The notes under the pieces were generated by a model, which was not told where the DNA came from, ran no database searches, and worked only from the letters and a program-made list of their open reading frames with translations. DNA of 64,000 nucleotides from Sesamum alatum (Eukaryota; Streptophyta; Magnoliopsida; Lamiales; Pedaliaceae), in contig JACGWO010000002.1 in assembly GCA_034509735.1 (NCBI GenBank), positions 43,541,702 through 43,605,701 of the forward strand. Direction: 5' to 3'. Of the stretch, positions 47,351 to 58,826 are shown in pieces (the first letter of the stretch is position 1; every line of letters starts with the position of its first letter). Position numbers and translations under genes: made by a program.

Positions 47351-47612
47351 GGGCGGAGAAGAGGTGAAACTAAAAAGAAAAAAGAAAAAAAATAATTACA
47401 TCTCGACTAGGGATAGAAATAACAAAAAAAATTCTTCTCCCATTTGTAGAGTAAGACAACTCGACCACTCATCACATGTTCTATGATGCATGAAAATCCT
47501 CTCGTGTAAGGGGGAGTCACATCTCTCGAAGACGATGTCGAAATTTCTCAAAACACATGAAAGAGAATAACTCTACTAGTAGAAAGTAAGAGCAAAAATG
47601 AACACAAAAACA

Positions 47613-47684
47613 GGGGATGGTGGAGTGGCTAAAGTCTCTTATATCCACCTTTTGACCTGGGTTCAAATCCCAGCGGATGCACTA
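47613..47684 (+). ncRNA. tRNA-like relic with pol III box A and box B (SINE head or tRNA pseudogene)
   Basis: GGTGGAGTGGCTAAAG resembles box A. CTGGGTTCAAATCCCAG is a perfect T-arm with box B. Spacing (about 70 nt overall) fits a tRNA, but the acceptor ends do not pair and there is no acceptable anticodon stem, so it is not a working tRNA. It stands just before the GC-rich repeat inside the gag-only element. Confidence 0.5.
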
Positions 47685-47689
47685 TCCTC

Positions 47690-48190
47690 CCCATGAGCAC
47701 GCCTCGACCTGGGCGCACCCCCGGGTGCACTTGGGCTCACCAGCTCGAGGCACTGCCTCGAGCCAAGGCGGACCTGAGCGACGAGCCTCGACCCCAACGA
47801 GCTCGAGGCACTACCTCGAGCTCGGACGGACCCGAGCTGGGCCGCACCAGCCGAGCTCGAGCTGAGGCGCACCAGCTTTAGGCACACTGCCTTGAGCTGC
47901 TGGGGCGCACCAGCTCGAGGTACACTGCCTCGAGCTGGGCTTCGCCCAGGTCCCCAACGAGCTCGAGGTACCTCGAGCTCAAATGGACCCGAGCCTACCA
48001 GCTCAAGGCACACTGCCTCGAGCTGGGCTTCGCCCAGGTCCCCAACGAGCCTCGAGCTGGGGCGCACCTGGGCACAGCTCGAGGCACTCCGGACCTGGGT
48101 GCACTTGGGTGGCTCACCACCTGGGCTTTGCGCACCTAGGTCGAGCCCCAAGTCTCTCGACTCGAGCTTTTGCACCACAAATCTTGGGTC
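47690..48190. repeat. GC-rich palindromic repeat region
   Basis: About 500 bases built from GAGCTCGAGGCAC, CTGCCTCGAGCTGGGC and TTCGCCCAGGTCCCCAACGA. Many short inverted repeats are present (for example GAGCTCGAGGTACCTCGAGC near 47960). It stands out sharply from the AT-rich surroundings. ORFs on both strands through it are repeat artefacts. Confidence 0.85.
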
Positions 48191-48440
48191 GAAAACCTCT
48201 TTAATATTAATTTAAATAATTCTGCTACTTGAGGGGAACTAAATGCTTCCCATGTTTTTTAATTTTCGCACGACTCACACGTCTTCTAGTAACTCATTTG
48301 AGAATAGTTAATGGATTTCCACCCACCTTCCCATGCATTCAACGCTTTAATTTTTTTTTTCTTTTTCTTGCAAATAATTTTTACTCTCATCCGGATTACT
48401 GTTTCTTGCGAAGTATTCCGTTTGAGAGTGGGGGGCTGTA

Positions 48441-48706
48441 TGATGTATATAATAGTAATTATAATTTACTTACAAGGGTATAAGAGTAATTTTCCTATGT
48501 AGACCACATGGTAAATATATGCACCATATCTCACCATAAAATAACAAAATCACTATAAATACAAGATATATTATTTTTTAATAGCAAGTTACTATTCATT
48601 GATTTGACTACTCATACAAAAACTCCCTCTCTAAAGACTTGGGGTGCAATTGTGTCGAAGGCAATTTTTCCCGATTAATCCCTCACTAAGAACCATAACA
48701 TCATCA
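48441..48706 (+). repeat. 3' LTR of the gag-only element with polypurine tract
   Basis: Partner of 44020-44285. A GAGAGTGGGGGGC purine tract lies at 48424-48436, four bases before the LTR. Confidence 0.95.
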
Positions 48707-51700
48707 GCACATTTGGAGGGATTCATCTTTAGTTGGTATCTCCTCAAACGTTCAAAAACCTTTCTCAAGTCATGAAGATGATCCCCTCGTTTCTTTGACT
48801 TCACTACCAGGTCATCAACATAGCATTCTACATTCTTGTGGAGCATATCGTCGAAGATTTTCTGCATTTCTCTTTGATATTTAGCACCGGCATTCTTTAA
48901 TCCAAAAGGCATGACCTTGTAGCAATATATGTTTTTAGGAGTGCGAAATGCCGTCAATTCTTCGTCTATCGGCGCCATACGTATTTGGTTATATCCAGAT
49001 GACCCATCCATGAAAGATAAGGCTTCATGACCCGTAGTAGCATCTATCATTAATTCAGCAATGGCTAATGGGAAGTCATCCTTGGGGCATGCGTGATTCA
49101 AGTCTCTAAAGTCGACGAATACTCAAATTTGCCCATTCTTCTATCTCACAGGGACAATACTGGAAATCCACATTGGGTACTTGACTTATCGGATGAAACC
49201 GACTTCGATGAGCTTGTTTACTTCACCTTCAATTAGCGGGATTAGCTCAGGTCGGAATCTCCTTTGGGCTTGTTTGACGGGACGAGCCACTTTCTTTACC
49301 GACAGGTGATGCACAGCTACTTTTGGGTCTAGCCCAGGCATTTCTTTGTAGGACCATGCAAACACATCTTTGTACTCATGAAGTAGCGCGACATAAGCTT
49401 CATCTTCTTTCGGGATTAGAGAGGCGCTTGTGTAAATTGGTCGGGGATCTTCGGCATCACCTAGATTGACTTCTTTCAACTCATCAATGGTGGTTTTAAT
49501 GCCTTCCTCAAGTTCTGGAGAAGCGTCTTCAGCATCTTCTTCTTCAACCTCCTCATTTTCAATTAAGGTGATGTGATGAGCTAAGGCGATATCCTCTTCA
49601 GCACCACCGTTAACATAATTGGATGATGCTATGCTTTCTCTATCATCCTCGCCATCAAGTTGAACCTGTGTGGAGACCATTGTTCTTGTTTAACCTTCAA
49701 GACTCTGCCACATGATATGTCTAGAGTTGTGTGGCATTCTGGAAGGGATCAAATTTCTAAGTTTCTGTGAGGATGTGATGTTTTCCTTCGATTGTGCAGC
49801 CACCTTGGACACGGATTTCTTTTGGTACATCATTCTTTTCCGTGGACCAAGTCTGTTGAAGACAGACTCTCGTGGATTTCCTTTCCCTTGGTCATCTTCT
49901 GTTGAAGAGAGACCTTCGCTGACATGGTTGCTGCTGGCCCTTTTTATGGCGATGCCGATAAGCTTAGAAGGGATAAAGTCAAGACCCACACGTGAATCTG
50001 GGACTGCATGCCATTTTTTCTTTAACATCACTTGGGTGGCATTGAGTCCATGGAGCTTCTTGTTAGTGGCCTCGGGAGGAAGCTTTCCAAGGGCTAATCT
50101 TTCTTGTGGATTATACCCGACTTTAACAAGCAATTTGAAGGCCTTGGGATCATACCCTTCTCTATCTATAGCCAACACTTCGTGTCCCTCTTATTCTTTT
50201 TGGGTTGAGGACACAAATCCTTCGAGTGGAGGTTTCGATGGTTGCTTCGCGTTGACTTGAGTCAATGGTAAATTCGGACTCTTCGAAAATTCGGCCTCGA
50301 TAGCGGGCTGCTCATTTCTCCTCATGCTTCGATCGTCATGTGACTTTGGTTTCTCTGAGGGAGAAGTCTCTTTTCCTCTTTTGGAAGTTTCAACGTAGTA
50401 CTTGGCGTCGGCGAAGTGCGACTCAGCTTCGGTGAAAGGCTTGGTATCACCGAGCACCATTTTCACTACACCATTGCGGCAATATTTGAAGCATTGATGC
50501 CATGTGAGGGGACCACATAATTTTCGTGCACCCAAGGGCGGCCAAGAAGCATATTGTAAGAAGTCTTGACATCTATAACATGAAATAGTGCAGTTGACGC
50601 CATATCGTCCATTAACAATTCCATCCTTATAATGCCGACAGGGCTTTGTCCTCCTTGATTGAAGCCTTGAACCATGAGGCGGCTGTTTGTGAGCTCGTCC
50701 ATCGGGATCCTCAAGTCTTTCAAAGTTCGTAGGGGTAAGATATTGACTGTAGAGCCTCCATCGATCAATATTCTGTTCAACTTTTGTTCACGTGCATATC
50801 CAGCGACGAACAAGGGGCAGTTATGAGGTTTTGACCGAAGAAGCAAATCTTCGTCGGTGAAAGTAATGGTGGACATGCATTCGTTAATATCAGAGAAATC
50901 TTCTTTTTCAGACAGAGCGTCCTCATTGATCGCAACATCGTTCTCGTGTGTGGTATTGCAGGAGGCTTCACTTTCAAAAGACCCACCCTTGACCGAGGTC
51001 ACATTTGCTGCTGCGGTATCATCTTCAAGAGATATCTTACCTTGGTGAGCGAACTGCATAACCTTGTCTTTGAACACAAAGTAATCTTGTATCGAATGCC
51101 CAATTAAACGATGGTACTTGCAATATTTCGGGTCATCTGTTCGTTCGGCTTCTTCAGGTCGTTTTGCTTCGGGTAGTTCGATGAGGTTAGCCTCCAACAA
51201 GTCATCAAATATGCTGGGGACATCCGAATCAAAGAAAGGATATTGCTCTGCTTGCATTTCTTTCAAAGTCAGCTTTCTTTGCGGTCTCTCGTAAGGAGCG
51301 TTTTGCTTCGGGGTAATGTTGTCTTTTGTCGTGTCCCTAAGCTTGAGTGACGCTACATTCACTGCCATTGATTCCTTGCTTGGAGGTTTTGAAAAAGGTT
51401 TGCTCCATTTTCTTGATTTCTTGCCTTTCTTTGGTTCTGCAGGGTTCTTGGACAGGTGGTCCTTCTACTCCACTTGCTGCCATACTTAACTCCATGTCAT
51501 GTGCTCAAGTGGCTAAATCCTCAAATGATCTGGGTAGGATTCCTTGAAGAATATACCAAAGACCCCAATGCATCCCTTGAATACACATCTCAAAAGCAGA
51601 AGCTTCACATAATCGATCTTTGCAGTTGAGGCTCAGATTCCTCCACCTATTGATATAATCGATGCCCGGCTTATCCTTCCATTGGCGAGAATTCGTAAGC

Positions 51701-52552
51701 TCAATCACGCTGACAGTGCGCCGAGTGCTATAGAAGCGATTCAGGAAATCTTGCTCTAGTTGTTCCCATCCATCAATTGAACCGGCTTACAAATCAGTAT
51801 ACCAATCAAATGCGTTGCCTTTCAGTGATCAGACGAACTGTTTGACTAGATGATCGCCATATGTTCCAGTATTGTTGCACGTTTCGACGGAGTGGACGAC
51901 GTGCTGCTTAGGATTGCCTTTGCCGTCAAATTATTGGAACTTCGGTGGTTGGTAGCCCATTGGCATCTTTAAGCTGTCAATTCTTGGAGCGTAGGGCTTG
52001 GAGTAAGTAAAGGATGACCTTGAGCTTCCCTCAATCTTGCTCCTAATGGTCCATTCGATGAATTCTTTCAATTGGTCCACAGGGATCAATCTATTGGACG
52101 AGACTTGAAGCCCTTTTTCAGGTTCATCTTTCTCGGTGTAGTTCTCCTTTGTGGATATTTCTACTTCATCGTGAGCCTCAACTTGTTTTCCCCGAGTATG
52201 GCTTGTCTCAACGTTGTCCGGCTTGTTAATCAACCTGGCGATTTGGGCATCTTGTTCTTGAACATGCTTGGCGAGTCCCTCGATAGCTCTTGTCAGGCTT
52301 GCAATTTGCTCTTCTAAGGTTGTGGCATTCGTCACCATGACTGGGGCCACATTCGTCATCTTCACTTGCGTGGTTAGGCATGAATATGTCCTTCTGAGCA
52401 GTTTCAATTGGAGGAGTCATCTGGGAATATTCCTTGAGTTTCTTCGACATGCTCCTCGTAGTAACACCGAGACTCTTGGTACTTGAACTTGAAGACTTCG
52501 ATGTGGCAAGTTTGACATTCATCGTCTTCATAACCCTTCCTTGAGTGTCCAT
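48707..52552 (-). pseudogene. Tat/Ogre-like gypsy element 2, gag-protease-RT (truncated)
   Basis: On the - strand, gag starts MDTQGRVMKTMNVKL (52552) and continues through IEGLAKHVQEQDAQIARL and [21 protein letters not shown] gag/protease frame of 300 codons (51368-50466) has [20 protein letters not shown], an aspartic protease site. A linker (50535-49690) and an RT N-terminal region (49680-49186, DVFAWSYKEMPGLDP) follow. The RT core (49101-48707) holds HACPKDDFPL, FMDGSSGYNQI, MPFGLKNAGA and YVDDL. The frame ends in KMNPSKCA at the TSD; eight more codons lie at 44019-43994. Stops occur near 51500, 50465, 49683, 49186 and 49125. RT thumb, RNase H and integrase are gone, replaced by the duplicated host block. 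Confidence 0.9.
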
Positions 52553-52622
52553 GGAAATACTTCAGACTTGGTTGAAGGGAAGAGATGAGAGGTAGAGCGG
52601 TCCCACTGGGCGTGCCAAAATT

Positions 52623-52984
52623 TGTAAATAAATTTTCGTGTTCCTGAATTTATTGAAACAAGAAAATATTACAAATAAATTCTTCAATTGGATTGAATAT
52701 TTGTGGGTGCGAAATCTCTACTTGAAAACCTCTGATTCTTCACTTCAAGAACGTGATCTTTGACTTCGGCAACTTCGGAGGTGAAACTCGACGTTTGATC
52801 TCCTCTAACGTTGATTTTGACTTTGAATCACGTTAATTCAGGGTCGTTGACTTGTTCCCGGATCAAACGCGATGAACTTGGAGATATTTGACTTGAACTT
52901 GGGATATTTATTGGTGGATTTGAGACTTTGATCTTCCGCCAAGGTGGACTTCTATCTTGATAATGTTAATTCGCCGATCTTTCG
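52623..52984 (-). repeat. 5' LTR of gypsy element 2, truncated
   Basis: Homologous to the first ~360 bases (+ strand) of the LTRs at 39016 and 41614. It is next to a primer-site-like TTGGCACGCCCAGTGGGAC on the - strand (52619-52601). It is cut near 52984, where a repeat with TAGTGACAACTTAG motifs takes over. Confidence 0.8.
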
Positions 52985-53610
52985 CCATTGTTTGTCTACA
53001 GTGACAACTTAGTGGCATTAACACATATAGTGACAACTATTATTTTTTGGTAAAAGTTAGATCGTCACTATAGATATGTCGCTAATTGTATTTAATGATA
53101 ATTTTGTGCACCTTTTTTTATCTTTAATTCTTGCTAATAACAATTTTTACAAAATAATAGCAATTATTAAAGTCATAAAATTTGTTATTGTGACAAAATA
53201 AATATTCTTGTCACTAAATATATATAATTAGTGACAATAATAAAAATTGTCATTTAATTTCTTTTTTTGTCACTAATCTTCTATCTTTTTTGTAGTGATA
53301 TATATTAAACAAGTTAGTGTATATATTTGGTGATAATTTTGAAGTTATCACTAATATATATTAAGTGACATTGTTTGTGATCTTGTTATATATAACTATT
53401 AGGAACAAAGTTATGCATAAAGTCACTAGAGAATAGAGATAATTAATCGTTATAAATCTATAGTGACAACTTAGTAACAAACAAATATAATGACTACAAA
53501 TCATTATTGTCGCTAAGTTGTTACTATATATGAATGTATCACTAATTGCTTTTCATTGCATAAGTTTATTTATAATTTTTTGTTACTAATTTTTACTAAT
53601 AATAATTTTC
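52985..53610. mobile_element. remnant of another CACTA-like element (TAGTGACAA repeats)
   Basis: AT-rich sequence with many TAGTGACAA / TTGTCACTA-type subterminal repeats and an internal end-like TTTTTTGTAGTG at about 53287-53298. No coding sequence. It is interrupted at 53611 by the large CACTA element. Confidence 0.55.
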
Positions 53611-53639
53611 CACTACAAAAAAAAAAAAAACGGGAATTG

Positions 53640-54330
53640 AAACGGTAACAGGAACGGTTTTTTTTAACTTTTGGAACGGTAAATACTTCACTTGAACCTT
53701 TTGGACTGCAATTAGGAACGGTTGAGGAACGGGAGGCTATCCGTGGCAATAAGAGGCGATCCTAATTATTAGGAACGGTAACTAAGATACCGTTCCTATT
53801 TGAAAATGGTTTTTGGCATATTTTCGTGCTACCGTTCCTAATTACCTTTGTACGTATAAATCTATATTTTTTGCATTTGGAACACCTTATAAACTTTAGG
53901 AATGGTAGCATCGAAATTAAATCGCGCAAATAGGAACGGTAGTTAGAACACATTTTGGAATTGTCACACTATGTTGTGGATACAATTTAGCATGGTATCT
54001 GGAATACATGTAGGAACGGTAGGTTGTATACATTAGGATCGGTAACTGGAATACATGTTGTCGCGTTCTTTAGGAACGGTTTTAGCACTCTAACTTTGAA
54101 ATACCATTTTGGACCGGTTTTTGGTATTTTCTTTAGAACGAAAGCCTAACCACGAAAGAATTGATTTTGGAATATATGTAGGCACGGTAAGTCCCGTCTT
54201 TAGGAACGGTTGGCTTCTATTTTTTGGAATGGTTTTTTCATCGGCATTGAGAACAGTATATATTTTTAAACAGTCAAATATAGGAACGGTATTTGGAGCT
54301 GCAACCGCGTCTAAAGTACCGTTCCTAACA
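53640..54330. repeat. left subterminal GGAACGGT array of the CACTA element
   Basis: At least a dozen copies of (T)AGGAACGGT or its complement ACCGTTCCTA with small variants, in both orientations. Such arrays are the transposase-binding regions of CACTA elements. ORFs on either strand here are not coding. Confidence 0.9.
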
Positions 54331-54527
54331 GATGAATTATTAATTTTTTTAGTAATAATTATTATCATTTAAATATAAATTAAATTATTAATAATATTTT
54401 GATTATATAATTAATATTTTAAATATGAAAAAAATGCATAATTTAGAATTAAAAATTATATTAAATACGAATATTATCCGATTTAATTACAAAAAATCAA
54501 AATAAAAAAAAATACATAATTTACTCC

Positions 54528-56090
54528 TCATCCCATCAGCCTCGTCCATCTCGTCAATGTCTGGAAGGGTGGGTCTCTAGGAGGCCGTGACGGGTCGGCG
54601 CCGGAGCGACTGATCTGCATGTCCTTCATCATGCCCATCAGGTCCGCCATCATCTCCTCGAGGCGGACCAACCGACCCTCCATGTTTGATGAAGGCGCTG
54701 GCTCTGGCGCGGGCGCTGGCGGTGGCGAGGTAACGGTCTGGCTGAGACCTAGGGCCTCAGAACCAAGACCAAATACTCGGCCCTTGTTCTTGCCCCTGAT
54801 GCAAGTGAGCCACATCTGCTGCTCGGTCTGCGTCATCGAGCCCTCTGATTCGGAAATAGGATCCTCAGGATTGCACAGGGCCTGAGACTGATGATCCTCC
54901 ATGATCTTTTGGAACATCTCCTGCAAAAATAATTAGAATAAATTAGAAAATTTTCAAACATTTAAAAAAATAAACTAGAATGTATTAACTACAACTTACC
55001 GCCACCTCCGCTGCCCTCGGCCCGCTCCAGCCGCCGTCGGCCTTCTTCTTGTAGCATCTAGAGAATAACTCCATCTGCTTCACTAGCCGGCCGAGCTGCT
55101 CCTCCTGTAAAAAGAAATGGGAAACAGTTATTACCATTTTAATTTAATAGTAATAAATAATTGAAATAACATTAGATATCTTACCAATTTCCACTTGTGC
55201 AAACCGACGGAGACAGATCCCCTGCGGTACACAGTAGCAGATGCGGCTGGGTTGGCGTTCCGGTTCGCCTTGTTCTTCTCGCACTCCTGCTTGAACTCCG
55301 GGGACTCCCAGAATAGGAGGAGCTGCCGCCACACCTCGTTCGCCAGCCATAACGACTTCTGCAGAGACTGTCTAGCGAGGACGAACTTCTTCCTGAGGAA
55401 CTTCCCCACCCAAACGTGGAAGATCTTGAACATCGACTCGTCGTCGGCGTCCCACCAGTAAGTCATTCGTATTAAAAAAAAATATACATATATCATAACT
55501 TAGATTGTTAAAATATTTAAAAACAAAATTTAATTGTCGTTACCTTCAAACTCTCAAACCAGAAAAGCTGGTGCTCTGGCGGCACCTTGCGCAAACTGCC
55601 CCAAGGATGGGGATAGTGTCCTCGCACAACCGCGAACATGCACTCGTGGATCTTCCGATCAGAACTGAAATTATAAAATAATTAGTATATATGACATTAA
55701 AATATTAATTTAAATTACAAAAAAAAATTAAAAATATAAATATAACTCGCATCGGCGAGTGTGATGTACTGGCGCGCTGATGGTGGTGGGAGTGGTGGGG
55801 CCGGTGGGGGTGGTGGTGGTGGGGCAGCCCATGGACGGGCTGGATCGACCGCCGGTGCAGTAGTGGATGGTCCGGGCTGCTGATCCGGCGCAGCGGTAGA
55901 CGCACCGGGCTGCTGATCCGGCGCAGGTGGTGCGGGTGCCTGCTCTGCCAGTGGTGGTGGTGGTGGTCGGAACACTGCTTTCTCATCCTGGGAAACAACA
56001 CCGGACGATGGTATAGCCGCGACCACGACCACGACTACGTCCACCTCCTCGAGGTGCAAAAATCTCGACCAGACATGATCTAAAAAATAC
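54528..56090 (-). pseudogene. CACTA accessory gene, Transposase_24 (Ptta/En/Spm) type, multi-exon, damaged
   Basis: The best exons on the - strand are these. About 55667-55543 gives SDRKIHECMFAVVRGHYPHP. About 55470-55180 has WLANEVWRQLLLFWESPEFK followed by NKANRNANPAASATVY, the core of this family. About 55108-54985 encodes QMELFSRCYKKKADGG-like sequence. 54926-54528 has EMFQKIMEDHQSQALCNPE and a coiled coil MEGRLVRLEEMMADLMGMM. An upstream GRG-rich exon (~56080-55748) is frame-broken, and one acceptor (about 55470) lacks an AG. Such proteins are thought to bind subterminal repeats, as TNPA does in En/Spm. The 398-nt last exon is clean, so damage is partial. Confidence 0.75.
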
Positions 56091-56199
56091 ATGTAAGTAT
56101 CAATTTATTTCAATAATGAAATTTTTTCTAATTTTTTAAAATAATTATGTAAACTAAATTATAAAACTGTATATATTTATACTAAATACCATAATTTTA

Positions 56200-57060
56200 C
56201 CCTAAAATTGCACTAAATCCTTCAAAATTATCATATTTTTAATTATCATATTTTAAAAAAAATTCAAATTTCCAGATTTTCAAAAAACTTCAAATTTCCA
56301 GATTTTAAAAAATTCAAATTTTCAGATTTTTTAAAAATTCAAATTTCCATATTTTTAAAAAATTCAAATTTCCAGATTTTAAAAAAAAAATACAAATTTT
56401 CATATTTTTAAAAATTCAAATTTCCAGAATTTTAAAAAAAAATACCAATTTCCAAAATTTTAAAAAAATCCAAATTTCCATATTTTCTAAATTTTCATAA
56501 ATTACAGAAATATCTCCAAATTACAGAAATGGTAAATTTTCAGATTTTCCAAAAATACAAATTTCCAAATTTTTCACATTAAATTTTCTGTTTTATATTT
56601 TCAGATGTAAAACAGATTTTTTTTTGAAATTTTTAATAAGATTAGAAAATAATATCCTATATTCCATCAAATTTATAGAAATTTGATTAAAATTCAAAAA
56701 GTGAACCAAAAAATTACCATAAATTACCTACAATTACAGAAAATTAATAAACTACATTACATTTACAAAAATTACTCAATTACAAAAATTATATAATTAC
56801 ATAAATTACACAATTACAAAAATTACAGGAAATAATATCATATATTCTAGATTTTCAAGAAAATTTACAGAAAATTCACAGAAAATTTACAGAAAATTAC
56901 AACATAATATCCTATATCCTACAGAAAATTACAAGAAAATTACAGAAAAATACGACAACTAACAGAATTTACAGATTACTCCCATAACTAAACGAAAATT
57001 ACAGAAAATTCCCTAACCATTCATAAATTACAGAAATTACAACCAAATTCTTACATGCAT
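56200..57060. repeat. AT-rich imperfect tandem repeats inside the CACTA element
   Basis: Many copies of TTCAAATTTCCAGATTTT (56240-56580), then AATTACAGAAAATTACA-like units (56700-57050). No coding potential. Confidence 0.8.
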
Positions 57061-57109
57061 TTTCAGAAAATAAAAATAGAAAAAAGAAAAATAAAAGTAG
57101 GGTTTTTGG

Positions 57110-57400
57110 AAACCCTACTTGGTACGACGACGACGGAAGGATGGCGGCGGGGGCGTTGGCGGTGGCTGGCAGCGGCGACTGACGGTGGGGGCGCTGGCAG
57201 CGGCAACTGACACGGGGAATGGCGGCGGCTGGCGGCTGTGGGAGGGGGGTGCTGACGCGGGGTATGGCGGCAGGCAGAGGCGTCGGTGGGAGAGGCGCTG
57301 ATGGCGGCTGGCGGCGGAGGTGGGAGAGTGAGATTGAGGGGGAAAGAGAGATTGAGGGGGAAGAGGGAGAGGCAGAAAATGGGTAAAAATCGGCGAAGGG
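57110..57400. other. GC-rich leader-like block upstream of the Transposase_24 gene
   Basis: A GGCGGC-rich + strand (C-rich on the gene's strand), ending in GAGATTGAGGGGGAA repeats. It may be the 5' leader or first exon of the - strand gene. ORFs on both strands are low-complexity and were not called. Confidence 0.4.
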
Positions 57401-57418
57401 GTGAATTTATATTAGAAA

Positions 57419-58700
57419 TTTGGAACGGTCATATTTTGTAGTGACCGTTCCTAAGTCCAGCCCGAAGTTCCAAAACAACGTTTTTTTGCTATTAAAACGA
57501 TGACGTTTTAAGACATATTACTTATAATAAACTTACTAGGAACGGTCAGTAATATGTCCTGTGTTACAGGTACCGTTCCTAACTTGAAAAACAACGATGT
57601 TTTAAGACATATTACTTATAATAAACTTACTAGGAACGGTCGTGTAATATGACCTGTGTTACAGGTACCGTTCCTATCTTGAAAAACGACGTCGTTTGTT
57701 TACCTGTACATAGTAACCGTTCCTATTTCTATATAGAACCGTTCCTATATGTATTGCAGTTTTTTTGGGATTTTCCTAGATAATAAATATAAATTAAGAA
57801 AAACACGTTTCGAACACTCATTTGATTGAATAAAGATATACAATTGGGTATTTAAAGAATTTGAAAATATATAGTAAATTCCAAAAAAAAAGACACACGT
57901 TCACAATATGAAGTATATTTGTATATTTATGTTTGTTAGTATTTCACAGATGTAACCAGCATCCTATATTGTTGTACTGCATGGCATAATCAAACCGTTA
58001 AAATTTCAATCAGACCGTTAGATATGATATAACACACAAAAGAATACATTATATGTCGTTTTGAAATATTTTGGTGTGCGGATCTCGAGGTATCGTACCC
58101 GGTCAGTATTCATCGCAACAAAAATAGATGCATCCTTAAATCCGGGTTGCTGATTTTCCAATCAGACCGTTGGACATCAATTCATATCCATAACCTTGTA
58201 TGTGTTAAAAAATAGTGTCGATCTGGTTGACGGATGTTGAGATATCGGACCAATTTGTTGGAATTGTAAAACTAGGAATGGTCACCTAATAGACAAGGTG
58301 TTTCCAATACCGTTCATAAGGGAAATACGATGTATAAACTGACCATTCCAATAGTTGAATTTCCCACCAATTTTTCATTGGGCGCCAAAACGAAATATTG
58401 GACTTCAGTTTGGAACGGTGGTTAGTTTTCACCTACCGTTCCTAATTCAAATTTTCCTCATTTTTTTTAATTAGACGTCATAATTGAAATATTGTACCTC
58501 AAATAGGAACGGTCCCGTTAATATTTGACCGTTCCTAATTCAAATTTCCCTCATTTTTTTTAATTAGCCGCCATATTTGGAAAATTGTACCTTAAATAGG
58601 AACGGTCCTGATAAATTTTGACAATTCCTAATTCAAATTTCTCGTTGTTTTTTTGTTTGACACCTATTCAAATAGTTGTACCTGTATTAGGAACTGTTGT
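57419..58700. repeat. internal GGAACGGT array between the two CACTA genes
   Basis: A third large cluster of AGGAACGGT/ACCGTTCCT motifs, often in inverted pairs (for example GGAACGGTCA...TGACCGTTCC at 57422-57452). Local tandem units of 94 bp occur twice: TTTTAAGACATATTACTTAT starts near 57506 and 57600, and CCTAATTCAAATTT starts near 58440, 58534 and 58627. A TTTTGTAGTG at about 57434 looks like a CACTA terminus. Confidence 0.85.
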
Positions 58701-58826
58701 TAGAATAAAATATCTATACCTATTTTTAAAATTTATTTTGATTTCTTAGAATAATCAAAATACATCTATCGAATACAATTTTTACAATATTTGTAATGAA
58801 AAAATTACAGAAATTTTTTGAAAAAT

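Larger units (their letters stand above)
44020..48706 (+). mobile_element. gag-only LTR retrotransposon (TR-GAG type), young
   Basis: LTRs 44020-44285 and 48441-48706 (both 266 bp) start TGATGTATATAATAG and end CATCA. They differ at only a few sites: DATAAAT against GGTAAAT in mid-LTR, and ACCACAACCACATCA against ACCATAACATCATCA at the end. GCACA duplicates flank it (44015-44019 and 48707-48711). It carries gag but no protease, RT or integrase, so it must be mobilised by an autonomous gypsy relative. It splits the RT frame of gypsy element 2. Confidence 0.95.

Noticed and set aside
47613..47684. Functional tRNA gene
   Set aside because: The T-arm is perfect, but acceptor and anticodon stems do not form.
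47663..48215. 171-aa and other ORFs in the GC-rich block
   Set aside because: They are open on both strands only because the repeat is GC-rich and stop-poor; low complexity.
49712..50260. 182-aa + strand ORF
   Set aside because: Antisense shadow of the gypsy polyprotein linker region.
35283..52984. Simple tandem duplication of gene plus gypsy element as the origin of both blocks
   Set aside because: The gag sequences of the two elements differ far more than the two host blocks, so one duplication event cannot explain both.
55715..56092. Proline-rich 125-aa ORF as a host gene
   Set aside because: It lies in the first exon region of the CACTA accessory gene in the wrong frame; the GRG-rich frame fits the family better.
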